64,000 nt of DNA. Origin: Maniola hyperantus (Eukaryota > Arthropoda > Insecta > Lepidoptera > Nymphalidae). Under the pieces are notes generated by a model. That model saw only the letters and a program-made list of their open reading frames with translations, did not search any database and had not been told where the DNA came from. Positions 11,709 through 22,251 of this stretch are shown piece after piece (positions within the stretch are counted from its first letter, which is position 1; each line of letters begins with the position of its first letter). The stretch covers positions 16,192,662 through 16,256,661 of the forward strand of contig NC_048541.1 in assembly GCF_902806685.2 (NCBI RefSeq). The letters run 5' to 3'. The position numbers and the translations under genes were made by a program.

Positions 11709-12082
11709 AAATTAAAATGTGTTTACGAAAAAATTAATTTACTAAACACGTACATATATGGCGCAGTCCGTCATTAACTTGCAGTGTTGCACATTAAAGT
11801 ATTAAAATATCTTGTACGATGGTACGGAACTCTTCGTGTGCGAGTCCGACTCACACTTGACTGGGCTTTTGGTTTCGCGTCGCGACTGAGACGTGACCCG
11901 CCTCCGCAACACAAGCTGCAGCTTAAAATAAATAGAACACCAGCTTAAAATCAAGCTTTCAAACGCCTCGCGGGGAGCGTGTGGTGCATTTTGTGTGCTG
12001 GTTACCTAAGACAATTGGCCTACTTTCAGATTTCAATAAGGCGATTGAAAAATCGGATCTTATGGCTGAAATCACTATCATC

Positions 12083-12445
12083 ATCATCATTATCATCATC
12101 ATCAACCGATAGACGTCCACAGCTGGACATAGGTCTCTTGTACGGACTTCCATACGCCATGGACTTGCGCCGCCACCATCCTGCGGCTCCCTGTGATTCG
12201 TCTCATGTCGTCCATCCACCTAGTGGGGGATCTTCCAGCACCTTGGGACCCCAGCGTCTATCGGTTTTACGAACTATGTGCCCTGCCCATTGCCACTTCA
12301 GCTTCGCAACCCGTTGAGCTATGTCGGTTCCTCTAGTTCTCCTACGGATCTCCTCATTTCTGATTTGATCACGTAAAGAAACTCGAAGCATAGCTCTTTT
12401 CATCGCCCGCTGAGTGACTCTGACCTTTCTTATGAGGCGGAAATC
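12083..12445 (-). mobile_element. RTE subfamily-1 3' end
   Basis: Begins with (ATC)n. Minus frame reads MKRAMLRVSLRDQIRNEEIR and DIAQRVAKLKWQWAGHIVRK, DRRWGPKVLEDP; a deletion removes EWRP..GRPP. 5'-truncated. Confidence 0.83.
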
Positions 12446-12755
12446 ACTATATGAATGCGTAAGTGTGTTTGCTTGTTAGTTTGTCGTTCAATCACGCCGC
12501 AATGGAGAAACGCAACGATGTGATTTTTCGCATGGGTATAGCTAAAGATTTGAAGAGTAATATAGGCTACTTTTTATCCCGGCAAATCAAAGAGTTCCCA
12601 CGGGATTTTCAAAAACCTAAATCCACAGCCTATGTCCTTACCTGGGATGTAAGCTAACTCTGTAGCAAATTTCATCAAAATCGGTTGCATTGTTGGGCCT
12701 TGAAAAGCTAGCAGACAGACAGACAGTAACACTTTTATAATATTAGTATGGAAGT
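12444..12755. mobile_element. Family-A inverted chimera
   Basis: Reverse-orientation first part (TCAATCACGCCGCAATGGAG to AACCTAAATCCACAG) continues into a forward 3' half (GCCTATGTCCTTACCTGGGA to TTATAATATTAGTATGG). Same architecture as 4733-4995. Confidence 0.68.
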
Positions 12756-13144
12756 ATGGAAAAGCGTTTTAATCACGTGATCAATTTGAAGCGATTGCCA
12801 AGTAGAAGATCTTAGGAGATAGGATCGATAAACTAAGAAGGAGGAGTATCTTTGTTTCAGTACAATATCAGCGGCTGGGAGTATTCTTTGTCATCAGAAG
12901 TGGGATTTTGTGAAACAATTCTCATCTATCGGCGCCCGGGGGGCTCATTGGGTGTCTTCGGAACTTTCTCGAAGTGTAATCAAAGGATAAACCTTCTGTA
13001 GCCGAGGCAAGTGGGTGCATAAAGCGAAAATTCACTTACTTCCTATAGCGGTCGCCGCTCCAAACATTGGCAATGAGGTGCGCTCGCGTTATAGACAAAA
13101 CATTCGATATTAACCTTCTCTCAATCTATCCATACTTCCATGGG

Positions 13145-13545
13145 TCTATTCTAACTATGGGCCTCATAAGAAAGCTCAGAAACACTCAACGGGCGAAGGA
13201 TAGAGCAATGCTTAAAGTTTCTCTACATAAGTTTTCTCATAGAATTTTCTCTACATACTTCAGATCGGAAGAAATGAGGAGATCCGTAAGATAACCAGAG
13301 TAACCGACATAGATCAGCGGGCAGAGCACATAGTTTGAAAAACCGACAGACATTGGGGTCCCAAGGTGCTTAAATGGCAACCTCGTCCCGGAAAACGCAG
13401 CGTTCGAATACTCCACTGGACATACCAAGTCACAGTGAGCCACTGGATTCAGGCGGCGCAAGACCATGGCGTGTGGAAGTCCTTACAAGAGACCTGTGTC
13501 TAGTAGTGGATGTTAATCGGTTGATAATAATGATGATGATAAATC
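13145..13545 (+). mobile_element. RTE subfamily-1 3' end, degraded
   Basis: TGGGCCTCATAAGAAAGCTC to TTGATAATAATGATGATGAT. A small duplication (GTTTCTCTACATAAGTTTTC then AATTTTCTCTACATACTTC) breaks the frame. Followed at 13546-13590 by another LINE tail scrap (CAAATGATTTATTCAAAATA). Confidence 0.75.
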
Positions 13546-13699
13546 AAAGTCAAAGTCAAATGATTTATTCAAAATAGGTAATAAATTACTCGTATTGATA
13601 GTCTGGTATGGTGTTACATTTGTAAGATATAGTGGTGATAATTATTACGCAAACTTAAAACTAAAGCTACTTTAATCCATTATATTATGATATTAGTTA

Positions 13700-13820
13700 T
13701 GTAGAGACGACCCGCAACGCGTGACGTATGAGACTTTTAAAAAATCTGCGGTGAAAATCACCGCAAGTGAAGTTGCCGATTACCGATGTATTCGCAGATG
13801 CCTCATATCGGGTCGTAGAT
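13700..13820. repeat. Imperfect foldback
   Basis: GACGACCCGCAACGCG..TATGAGAC and ATGCCTCATATCGGGTCGT are weakly inverse, with AATCTGCGG / TTCGCAGAT inside. Possibly a decayed MITE. Confidence 0.4.
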
Positions 13821-14325
13821 CAATAATCATAAGATCAATAGTCAATAGTCATAAGAACTTCTGGTAACAATATAATTTTGGATTTCTTTTTCTAGAAATA
13901 AAACTAAAAGTAGTTTTATTTAAACCTATCCGCTGCGGCCTTACGCAATTTATTACGCAATTATTTTTATTCTTCCTTTTTATAGTTTTAGATCGAATGC
14001 ATTGTGTTTAACGCAAATCCTCGCTTTACATAAAGTCATAGTTGGTTCAGCGAGCGAATTTGCATAGGAATGGCAGATTATAGAGCCACCATAGGCCAGA
14101 GCTAGGTTTAGCCAGCAGGCTGGGCGGGCGGTTAACTGGAACTGCGCCGGTTACTGCTAACAATATAGCCTTTTCACAGTTAACTGTTCTCCTACCGCGG
14201 CAATGTTCAGTTCAACCTTTTGTATAATATTTTAATCAACTATACTAATGCTTTTAAGCTTATTTTGTGGTTTAACGACATATTTTATAATTTTTATAGT
14301 GTTTTACCTACACTTCAAGGTAATC
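13821..14325. other. No feature identified
   Basis: AT-rich with a GC-richer patch near 14085-14155. No ORF or repeat I can name. Confidence 0.3.
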
Positions 14326-14540
14326 CTACTAATATTATAAATGTGAAAGTGTGGATGTTTGGATGTTTGTTACTCAATCACGCAAAAACGGCGAAACGGA
14401 TTTGGATGAAATTTGGAATGGAGATAGATTATACCCTGTATTAACACATAGGCTACCTTTTATCCCGGAAAATCAAAGAGTTCCCGCGGGATTTTGAAAA
14501 ACGTAAATCCACGCAGACGAAGTCCCGGGCATCAGCTAAA
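14326..14540 (-). mobile_element. Family-A Helitron-like copy
   Basis: AATATTATAAATGTGAAAGT start and CCCGGGCATCAGCTA end on the plus strand. Confidence 0.75.
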
Positions 14541-14544
14541 TAAT

Positions 14545-14800
14545 AAATACATATCAAAAATTGCGGACCAGCAGGAGTCGAACCCGTGTCTCCTAGGATC
14601 GCGCCCGACGCTCTGACCACTAAGCTACGGCTCGCTTGCTGCAAGTGACGAAATTTGTGATATATATGTTCATTTAGTACTGAAGCGACTGTTTATGACA
14701 TCTTTGCGACACTTTTGCAGCTATCGAAATCCAGGGGCACGGGTTCGATTCCTGCCGGTTCGCAATTTTTGATATGTATTTAAAATTATTTAGAAATTAC
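14545..14800. mobile_element. SINE-E: inverted pair of tRNA-like SINE pieces
   Basis: Minus strand 14645-14550: box A-like TAGCTTAGTGGTCAGAGC and box B-like GGGTTCGACTCC. Plus strand 14727-14790: GGGTTCGATTCC then CGCAATTTTTGATATGTATT, which is the inverse of 14540-14560. Confidence 0.68.
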
Positions 14801-15076
14801 CTCAAAGTGTAGGTAAAACCAGCCCTATTATTTTACCATTGTACCTAACTGATGTTTGAAACGCCTGGTAAGTGTTTAACCTGTCTCTGTTGCCCCGAAT
14901 TAAATTCCAAATTCCAATATTATTCGCTAAATTATAATACCAATCTACCAACCTACTCCAGGAAACTCCAATTCCACCATTCCAACAGTTTCACTGTAAC
15001 AAAGGAATCGTATTACATTACGCGCAATCTTTATACAATACAACGGAACGCGTAGAAGTCGGAGCACCTACGTTAA

Positions 15077-15507
15077 AAAACCGGCCAAGTGCGAGTCAGG
15101 CTCGCGCAACGAGGGTTCCGTACTACAGTCGTATTTTTTCGACATTTTGCACAATAATTCAAAAACTATGATGCATAAAAATAAATAATAATCTGTTTTA
15201 GAATGTACAGGTGAAGACCTTTCATATGATACCCCACTTGATATAGTTATCTTACTTCTTATTATTATTAGAAATTACTAATTATTAGTTCATGACAACA
15301 ATTTAATTTTTTTTGTGTGATTTAACTCTAAATCCACGGTTTTCAGATTTTTCTCCGAATGTCAGCTATAAGACCTACCTACCTGCCAAATTTCATGATT
15401 CTAGGTCAACGGGAAGTACCCTGTAAGTTTCTTGACAGACCGACAGACAGACAACAAAGTGATCCTATAAGGGTTCCGTTTTTCCTTTTGAGGTACGGAA
15501 CCCTAAA
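15077..15507 (+). mobile_element. Family-C repeat, full length
   Basis: From AAAACCGGCCAAGTGCGAGT to TTGAGGTACGGAACCCTAAA. Best match to 57789-58226. Confidence 0.82.
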
Positions 15508-15734
15508 AAGAAAAGGAAACCGATATAAAATTAAGTCAACAAGATCCAACGAAAAATTATTCATAGAAGATATCCTGCGAGGTGTGAAGTGGCGAGAAAA
15601 CGAGGCTTTCTCCAGGGTTGGCACCTTGTAGCGAAAAAAGTGGATTGAAAAAAGTTGAATATAATTACCTACTGTCTATATTCGCAAGCTTTGTGGTACT
15701 CGCTAAATATTCTAAGTTCCAATTAATTCTAAAT

Positions 15735-15990
15735 CTATTTAGATAAAAGAAAAATCTGACTTACTGACTGACTGACCAACCTATCATCGCACAGCTGAAA
15801 CTACTGGACATTTGGCATGCAGGTAGCCATTATGACGTAGAAATAATAATGGATTAGCTAAGAAAGGATTTTTGAAAATTCAACTCCTACAGGGGTAAAA
15901 TAGAGGTTTGTTGTAGTCCATGCGGGAATAAGTCAAAGTCAAAGTCAAATGATTTATTCAAAATAGGTAATAAATTACTCTTTCTCTAAT
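15735..15990 (-). mobile_element. Family-B copy plus LINE tail scrap
   Basis: 15750-15930 carries GACTTACTGACTGACTGACC to AGTCCATGCGGGAATA; 15931-15985 is GTCAAAGTCAAATGATTTAT. Confidence 0.65.
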
Positions 15991-15999
15991 AAATTAGTC

Positions 16000-16675
16000 T
16001 AAATATATAAAAGGTAAACCTGACCGACTGACTGACACTAACAGTTACTAAAAAATTAAAAAGATGGGTAAATTGAGACCGTCGTTAAAATCGGATTTTA
16101 TTTAGTCAAAATGTTAAGTTAACCAAGCTTATGGTATAAAGGTGACAACCCTGGCAATAAGAGTAAAAGAGAAGGGCTATGGATAACTGGCTTCATGAAT
16201 TGGAAATGTAATTTGGCCGGGGTATGTGTGCAATTGTTTTCGAGAAGTTACCGATTTCGGTGATAGACGTGCGACATAACGGTTTTTGTTGGACAGTTAA
16301 CTGTTTTTTATATGAGAACGGTATTGCCCTGCCGTGTTCAAAGACAGCTCGTTTTATTAAATGTTTAAGGGAATAAGGGGCTTTTTTGTTTGCTTGATTT
16401 ATCCTCATTTCATATTATCTCACGTAGGTATACGATTACCTATCGTATAAGGAGGGAATTGGACTTGGTAAAAAAGAATTCAAAAATCGAAAAGTATTTA
16501 TTTTAGTTATGTGTGTGTGTGCGTATATGTGTACGTGAGTATATTGTGTGTGATTGTGTGAATGGCTTATTTACAAAGCTACGACATCTTCCGTGAAGAT
16601 ATTACGAGTCATTGCGACGAGACGACGATTGTAACGAGACGTGTTTTACAAGATGTCGTTCTGTATAAAATATAC
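16000..16675. other. No gene seen
   Basis: A (GT)n-rich run at 16507-16560 and otherwise unassigned sequence. An 81-codon frame at 16562 runs into a family-C repeat and is not credible. Confidence 0.35.
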
Positions 16676-16679
16676 CTAC

Positions 16680-16885
16680 TCAAAAAAACCGATCAAGTGC
16701 GAGTCGAACTTGCAGTAAGAGAAGGGTTTCGTACCATCGTACAGGAAAACATAACACTTTTTAATTTTTTTGTTATGTATGTGGGCCCGATAAACGACAA
16801 TTACTGAGAACGGGGGTAACGGTTCTTGACAGACAGTGATCCTATAAATGTTTCTGTTTTCCTTTTGAAGTACCTACGGAACACT
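16680..16885 (+). mobile_element. Family-C repeat, internally deleted
   Basis: AAAACCGATCAAGTGCGAGT start, GGTTCTTGACAGACAGTGAT and GAAGTACCTACGGAACACT end. Confidence 0.65.
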
Positions 16886-17089
16886 AAAAATAGTTAACCA
16901 CGTAATATAAGAGTAGGTAAAGGTACGAGACGAAAGGCGTTTGTGCATATACGAGGAGCTATGTACAATAGAGCGGGTAATCTAATTCCATAGACAATGT
17001 GCGACAATCAGCTTCGCGACTGCTGCTGCGTGCTGGTGTTACATTCAGCTTTTCAAGAGGATTTTTTTTAAACAAAATAAAAATATTTT

Positions 17090-17435
17090 TCTCTAGCACG
17101 GGATAAAAAGTAGCCTGTGTCACTCTCCAGGTTTTTAAATGTACCCATGCAAAAAATCACATCGATCCGTTGCTCTTGAAGGACAAACCAACAAACAAAC
17201 ACACTTTCACAGGCATTCCGAACTAGTGGTCCGATGCATCCGACTATTCGTAAGTACTTGTAAAAGTTTATTCGAATAATAAAGATTTTTATTTTTATTT
17301 TATTTTTTATTTTTCGCATTTATAATATGCGTACTTTTATAAGTACTTTTGAATCGTCAAAGGCATCTACAACTGGTTCGGAATGCCTTTCCTACCGAGA
17401 AGAACAAGCAAGAAACTCGGCGTTTTTAACTTTTC
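17090..17435. mobile_element. Family-A fragment, then an inverted pair of LINE tails
   Basis: 17090-17212 is a family-A 3' half. 17211-17320 (AGGCATTCCGAACTAGTGGT onward, ending T/A-rich) and 17330-17400 (GTACTTTTATAAGTACTTTT to TTCGGAATGCCT) are inverse copies of one retroposon; TACCGAGAAGAACAAGCAAG follows. Confidence 0.65.
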
Positions 17436-17449
17436 ACACTAAAAAAACA

Positions 17450-17570
17450 TTCCTTCTGATTTATTCTCCCAAAATTGTTTATTAACTTATAGGCTAGCGC
17501 TTGGCTACAATCAGACCTGGCAAGTGATGGTACAGGCTAAGATGGAGCGCGCTTACTTAGAAGATGCCTA
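17450..17570 (-). mobile_element. LINE-K 3' scrap
   Basis: AGCGCTTGGCTACAATCAGA and GCAAGTGATGGTACAGGCTA are the inverse of the LINE-K end at 6345. 17570-18050 shows nothing recognisable. Confidence 0.5.
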
Positions 17571-18055
17571 TTAATTCTTAAATTGGCACCCATATTAAAA
17601 GTTGAGGAGCAAACAGATGTCAGAAAGGCGTTTCATATCTTGGTGGTTAGAATCAGAAACGGAAAAACAAATCGCTTCGTATGTATCCGTAAAATATCGA
17701 GAACGTAAGGGTGCAGATGTTGACGATACCTTACGATACAATAATAAAAAGGTGAAGGAGGAACCAAATCAAAAAGTTTTTTGAATGCTTTTCAAAATAG
17801 GTATCTATATAAATAGATGAAAACGCTTCCAAATATTTATCATCTTATCATTCATGCCGCCTTTTTAAAAAAAAAATTGAAAGAGGAAAGAGACAGTAAG
17901 GGTCATGAAAATAACTATTGTTGTCGTGTTGTTGGTCAACAAGGAGACAGTAGGAGTTTTAGCTGGTAAGGATTCCGGCACTACTCAGTGGGTAAATATC
18001 AGGATTCCCCTACGATATAACATTTTAAATAAAACCCCTAGGAAATAAATATATT

Positions 18056-18272
18056 ATACTAGATGATGTCCGCGACTTTGTCCGCGTGGATTTAGGTTTT
18101 TAAAAATCCTGTGGGAACTCTTTGATTTCCCGGGATAAAAAGTAAGCTATGTCCTTCCCCGGGATTCAAGCTATCTCTGTACCAAATTTCATTAAAATCG
18201 GTTGAACGAATGGGCCGTGAAAAGCTAGCAGACATACAGACATACTTTCACATTTATAATATTAGTATGGAT
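18056..18272 (+). mobile_element. Family-A Helitron-like copy
   Basis: CTAGATGATGTCCGCGACTT to TTATAATATTAGTATGGATT, nearly full length. Confidence 0.78.
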
Positions 18273-18394
18273 TATTTTACTGGGAGGCATATAAGCCATC
18301 TCTAATTTCCAGAACATCCCAGTGTCATTCCCGTGTCGTAAAAAACGTGTTTTACCGAGTTATTATACGGCGCAGGATATTCGCCCGTCCAATC

Positions 18395-18463
18395 CAAATT
18401 GCTGAGAAATTTCCAAATTGCTGAGAATTTTCCAAATTGCTAAGAATTTTCCAAATTGGTGAG
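18395..18463. repeat. 21/22-bp minisatellite, 3-4 copies
   Basis: TCCAAATTGCTGAGAATTTT repeated with single-base changes. Confidence 0.85.
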
Positions 18464-18654
18464 TGTTTTATGACAACTATTTAGCGAGGCTCGTTCACAC
18501 TTTCATTTTGAGCATACAATTTTTTTTATAGTTTGCTTAGAGGATAGTGAATTTTTTGCGAGGCATGTTTATGTTTTATATCTATGCCTCGTGATGGTAT
18601 TGCGTCAACAAACTTTTATTTTAGTTTCTAGAAAGATTAGCTTTCATAAAGTTT

Positions 18655-18872
18655 TCATATATAAAAGGAAAAAGTGACTGACTGACTGATCTATCAACAC
18701 ACAGCTCAAACTACTGGACGGATCGGGCTGAAATTTGGCATGCAGATAGGCTATTAAGACGCTTAGCATCCGCTAAGAAAGGATTTTTGAAAATTCAACC
18801 CCTAAAGGGGAAAATAGAAGTTTGAAATTTATGTATTCCACGCGGACGAAGTCGCGAGCATAAGCTAGTTGT
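18655..18872 (-). mobile_element. Family-B Helitron-like copy
   Basis: AAAAGGAAAAAGTGACTGAC to GCATAAGCTAGTT. Confidence 0.78.
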
Positions 18873-18882
18873 TATCTATTTT

Positions 18883-19255
18883 TAGCATGATCAACCCATC
18901 GCCGGCCTACTACTGAGCACAGGTCTCTTCTCAGAATGGGTTTAAGACATATTCCGCCACGCTAGCCCATTGTGTATTGGCAGACTTCCCATATCTTTCA
19001 GAACATTATGGAAAACTCTCATGGATGCAGGTTTCTTCACGATATTTTCTGTCAGCGTTAAATCACGTGATATTTAATTACATAAAACGCACATAACTCC
19101 GAAAAGTTAGAGGTTCAATAGCTCAATGGTTAAGGAGCGGACTGAATTCCGAAAGGTTGCTGGTTCAAACCCCACCCGTTGCACTATTGTCGTGCCTAGG
19201 CAGGTACTCCTAGCACAAGCTTTTCGCTTAGTTGGTGGGGAAAAGGGAATATCTA
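18883..19255. mobile_element. SINE-D followed by SINE-B
   Basis: 18883-19104: ATGATCAACCCATCGCCGGC to CACATAACTCCGAAAAGTTA. 19105-19255: SINE-B with box A TAGCTCAATGGTTAAGGAGC and box B GGTTCAAACCC. Confidence 0.72.
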
Positions 19256-19470
19256 TATATATAAAAGGAAAAGGTGACTGACTGACTGACTGACTGATCT
19301 ATCAACGCACAGCTCAAACTACTGGACGGATCCGACTGAAGAAGGTGGTGGGGAGCGGATGGCTGAGGAAGACGGAGGACCGTGTTTGGTGGCGCGCTCT
19401 TGGAAAGGCCTATGCCCAGCAGTGGACGCAAACAGGCTGATGGATTGGCTTGGATTGGATTGAACGGCTA
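19252..19470. mobile_element. Family-B scrap and RTE subfamily-2 tail
   Basis: 19256-19335 AAAAGGAAAAGGTGACTGAC; 19336-19440 AGAAGGTGGTGGGGAGCGGA then CAGCAGTGGACGCAAACAGG, tail TGGATTGGCTTGGATTGGAT (not GAT). Confidence 0.68.
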
Positions 19471-19536
19471 ATATTCTTTTTTTTAAAGAGATGCGTGCCC
19501 GAGATCGAACTCTCGAACCGTCCTTACCACTAGGCT

Positions 19537-19777
19537 TTTTTTTTGTTGTCTAGGAGGAGGAAAAATCCCTAATGGACTTCTGTCTATCGACAGGGTGTGT
19601 CCGACTCGCACGGACTAAAAAGACCTCCCCCTCTGCGAGATCAGCACGGAACCGTGTAACATTACTTCGTGCTGACCCTCTGGTTGCTCTCTCTCCTTCT
19701 TTTCTTGTTTTTCTCTATCTTCCCTTCTCATCATTATGGCTCTCAGCATCTGACCGTATCTGTGCCACTCATCACTA
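19537..19777 (-). mobile_element. 5'-truncated retroposon with 15-bp target duplication
   Basis: Both flanks carry CCTTACCACTAGGCT (19522-19536, 19778-19792). The insert begins with T9 on the plus strand, i.e. a minus-oriented poly-A retroposon. The target was a tRNA-like SINE head. Element family not recognised. Confidence 0.9.
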
Positions 19778-19923
19778 CCTTACCACTAGGCTATCACAGA
19801 TAGTAGGTAACATACAATTTATTACCAAGCTGCAGGTATTTAGCAGTTCAAACAGTGTAACCGACGCCTGATTACAGACTGTTGGTATTTGCGCCTTGTC
19901 TGTTGCTGAATTTACTAGATATA

Positions 19924-20038
19924 CAGGGTGTAACCAGAACGCTAGCAAAAACTTAGCGGTATTGTTATACAATTTATAATTTAATTTTTATAATCCCATA
20001 AAAATAACCATTTGCCTCATTTTGTAGTTTTAGAGATT
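19924..20038 (-). repeat. Dispersed repeat E
   Basis: CAGGGTGTAACCAGAACGCT and CCATTTGCCTCATTTTGTAG are the inverse of blocks at 34140-34220 and 35320-35470. Confidence 0.7.
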
Positions 20039-20040
20039 TC

Positions 20041-20237
20041 ATCATCATCATCATCATCAACCGATAGACATCCACTGCTGGACATAGGTCTCTTGTAGGG
20101 ACTTCCACTCGCCACAGTCTTGCGCCGCCTGAATTCAGCGGCTGGATTCAGGCGGCGCAAGACTGTGGCGAGTGGATGTCCCTACAAGAGACCTATGTCC
20201 AGCAGTGGACGTCTATTGGTTGATGATGATGATGATG
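20041..20237. mobile_element. Palindrome made of two RTE tails head-to-head
   Basis: Starts (ATC)n, CAACCGATAGACATCCACTG and ends ACGTCTATTGGTTGATGATG; centre CAGCGGCTG near 20141. About 97-bp arms, almost no spacer. Confidence 0.9.
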
Positions 20238-20469
20238 TATGACCTGCAAGACACCGACTGCAATTTATCTATTCCTGCTTTTGTCGCTTAGGTACGGCAT
20301 TTAAGCTAGATTTAGTCCGATATTTTCTTAAGCAAAATAAATACGAAAGTGTATCTCCGGCCACTTTTATCGGCGCAGCTTCTTTCACGGTATCCTGAAC
20401 TTTAATTAAAAAGAAAATTACCTGAATCAAGCACATTCGCCTGCATAAGAAGATACACTTCATTGCAAA

Positions 20470-20510
20470 AAACTTAGACACAAACTGATAAACAGTTTGT
20501 GTCTAAGTTT
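20470..20510. repeat. Perfect 18-bp-arm hairpin
   Basis: AAACTTAGACACAAACTG, loop ATAAA, then the exact inverse. Confidence 0.92.
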
Positions 20511-20529
20511 AAGTCAGTATAATATGACG

Positions 20530-20713
20530 TACAGTACGCGGCCGAAAGTAATATACATCTACCTTTAGAAGGAGATAGCAGATTTGTAGAGCGCTGTCCC
20601 TGTCGTTGAGACTGACAAAACGTCATATAGGTACCTATGACAGAAACAACGCTCTACAAAGCCGAAATGTCATTCTAAAGGCCGATGTACATTACTTTCG
20701 GCCGCGTACTGTA
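20530..20713. mobile_element. GTACGCGGCCGAAAG MITE, complete
   Basis: Ends TACAGTACGCGGCCGAAAGT and ACTTTCGGCCGCGTACTGTA are inverse; the inner TAGAGCGCTGT / ACGCTCTACA pair is also inverse. Confidence 0.85.
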
Positions 20714-20744
20714 TTAGGTTTACTCGTCGCACGGTATAGTGAGA

Positions 20745-20905
20745 GACACAGATGTCTAATCCGAAAGGTCGCTGGTTCAAACCCCACCCGTTGCACTATT
20801 GTCGTACCTACTCCTAGCACAAGCTTTACGCCTAATTGGAGGGGAAAGGGGAATATAAGTCAGCATGGTAAACTTGGCTAATATTCTTTTTTTAAAAAGT
20901 TCATA
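20745..20905 (+). mobile_element. SINE-B copy, head damaged
   Basis: GGTTCAAACCCCACCCGTTG and CTCCTAGCACAAGCTTTACG, ends with the GGCTAATATTCTTTTTTTAA tail. Confidence 0.75.
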
Positions 20906-21054
20906 ATTTATTATAATTTTTTTAGAGTACAGCTGTCAGTACTTTAATATGATAAACGAAAAAAGTATGGATACAAAACAAATTGCTCGGAAGTGTACAA
21001 AAGTTGCAATGATCCTTGAATCTCTGGAGCGACTCTATCTATTGCCAGCACTGC

Positions 21055-21452
21055 AGGCTGGCCGGCCCAGTGCGAGTCACACTCGCGCACCGAGTGTTCC
21101 GTACTGCAGTCGTAGTCGTATGTTTTTAGACATTTTGCACGATAAATCAAAAACAGGCTGTATATGTAAAACCCTTTCATATACTACCCCGACTACCCCA
21201 CTTGGTATAGATATCTTACTTTACAAGTTGAAAATACTAATTGTTATTAGTTCATGAACACATTTTAATTTTTTTTGTGATGGAATCACAAATTCACGGT
21301 TTTCGGATTTTTCCCTTCACGTGTGCTATAAGACCTACCTACCTACCTACCAAATTTCATGATTCTAGGTCAACGGGATGTTCCCTATAGGTTTCTTGAC
21401 ATATAGACGGAAGTAAGGGTTACATTTTTCCTTTTGAGGTACGGAACTCTTA
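21055..21452 (+). mobile_element. Family-C repeat
   Basis: GGCCGGCCCAGTGCGAGTCA start to TTGAGGTACGGAACTCTTAA. Confidence 0.75.
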
Positions 21453-21730
21453 AAAAGCGCTGATTGTCTAGTGGTTAAGACGTCGGCCTTTTGTTCGGGA
21501 GGTCGCAAGTCTAATTCTAGTTTCAATCGCACGCACCTCTAACTTTTAAACGGGTATTTGGACTTTCAGGCAAAAATGAAGAACACCCTTCCAGCATCAG
21601 TTTTCCCCTCCAATTATAATATGGGTACCTTCAAGTCAAGAGTGAATAGGCATCTTCTAGGCTCCATCTTAGGCTGCATCATCACTTGCCACCAGGTCTG
21701 ATTGCAGCCAAGCGCTAATCAATACATTCA
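21452..21730 (+). mobile_element. SINE-C head followed by LINE-K scrap
   Basis: TTGTCTAGTGGTTAAGACGT (box A-like), then GGTACCTTCAAGTCAAGAGT and CCACCAGGTCTGATTGCAGC. Confidence 0.6.
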
Positions 21731-21782
21731 AAAAAAAACTTGTTTCAGGATTTTGGAAATTCCACCCCCTCACCGATTTCCA

Positions 21783-22150
21783 AAAATCGTGCGAAGCCGG
21801 GTGAATTAGCTAGTATAACATAAGATGATGGAATCTCTAACAATTTGTAATGTATCGGTAGTCGGAACTCAGATATTTGCTCCGTGCGTCCATTTAATCT
21901 CGGCCTCCTCATTTCTTAATTGCAGCTTCCTCGTGAACGAAATTATCATAAAGCTAATGGGTTCCGTAGATAATTATTGCTTTGTAAGAGTTTACCTCAG
22001 TATCAGGCGAGTTGCAGGGAGCCACTGGATTCAGGCGGCGCAAGACCGTGGCGTGTGGAAGTACCAACAAGAGACCTGTGTTCAGCAGTGGACGTCTATC
22101 GGTTGTTGTTGTTGTTGTTGTTGATGATGATGACGATGATGATGATGATG
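21783..22150 (+). mobile_element. Composite segment shared with 47750-48095, RTE tail
   Basis: Helitron-like end, ~210 bp of unassigned sequence, RTE tail, then (GTT)n and (GAT)n. At this locus the upstream Helitron-like sequence extends further (CACCCCCTCACCGATTTCCA). Confidence 0.75.
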
Positions 22151-22251
22151 AAGTCTTCACAATACAAAATCTGTCTTCTTTTGTCAAAGATATTATACTT
22201 ACAAACAAACAAACTTACAAAATTTACCTCTTTCTAATATTAGTAGGTATA

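Noticed and set aside
16507..16560. Z-DNA or promoter signal in the GT-rich tract
   Set aside because: Ordinary microsatellite-like sequence with no transcript evidence.
19105..19185. tRNA gene
   Set aside because: Box A and box B are present, but the sequence does not fold as a full cloverleaf by eye and is followed by the SINE-B body; the same unit recurs elsewhere.
21825..22124. MMESLTICNVSV ORF, near-identical at 47793, as a conserved gene
   Set aside because: Identity is explained by the shared composite repeat; the frame runs directly into an RTE tail.
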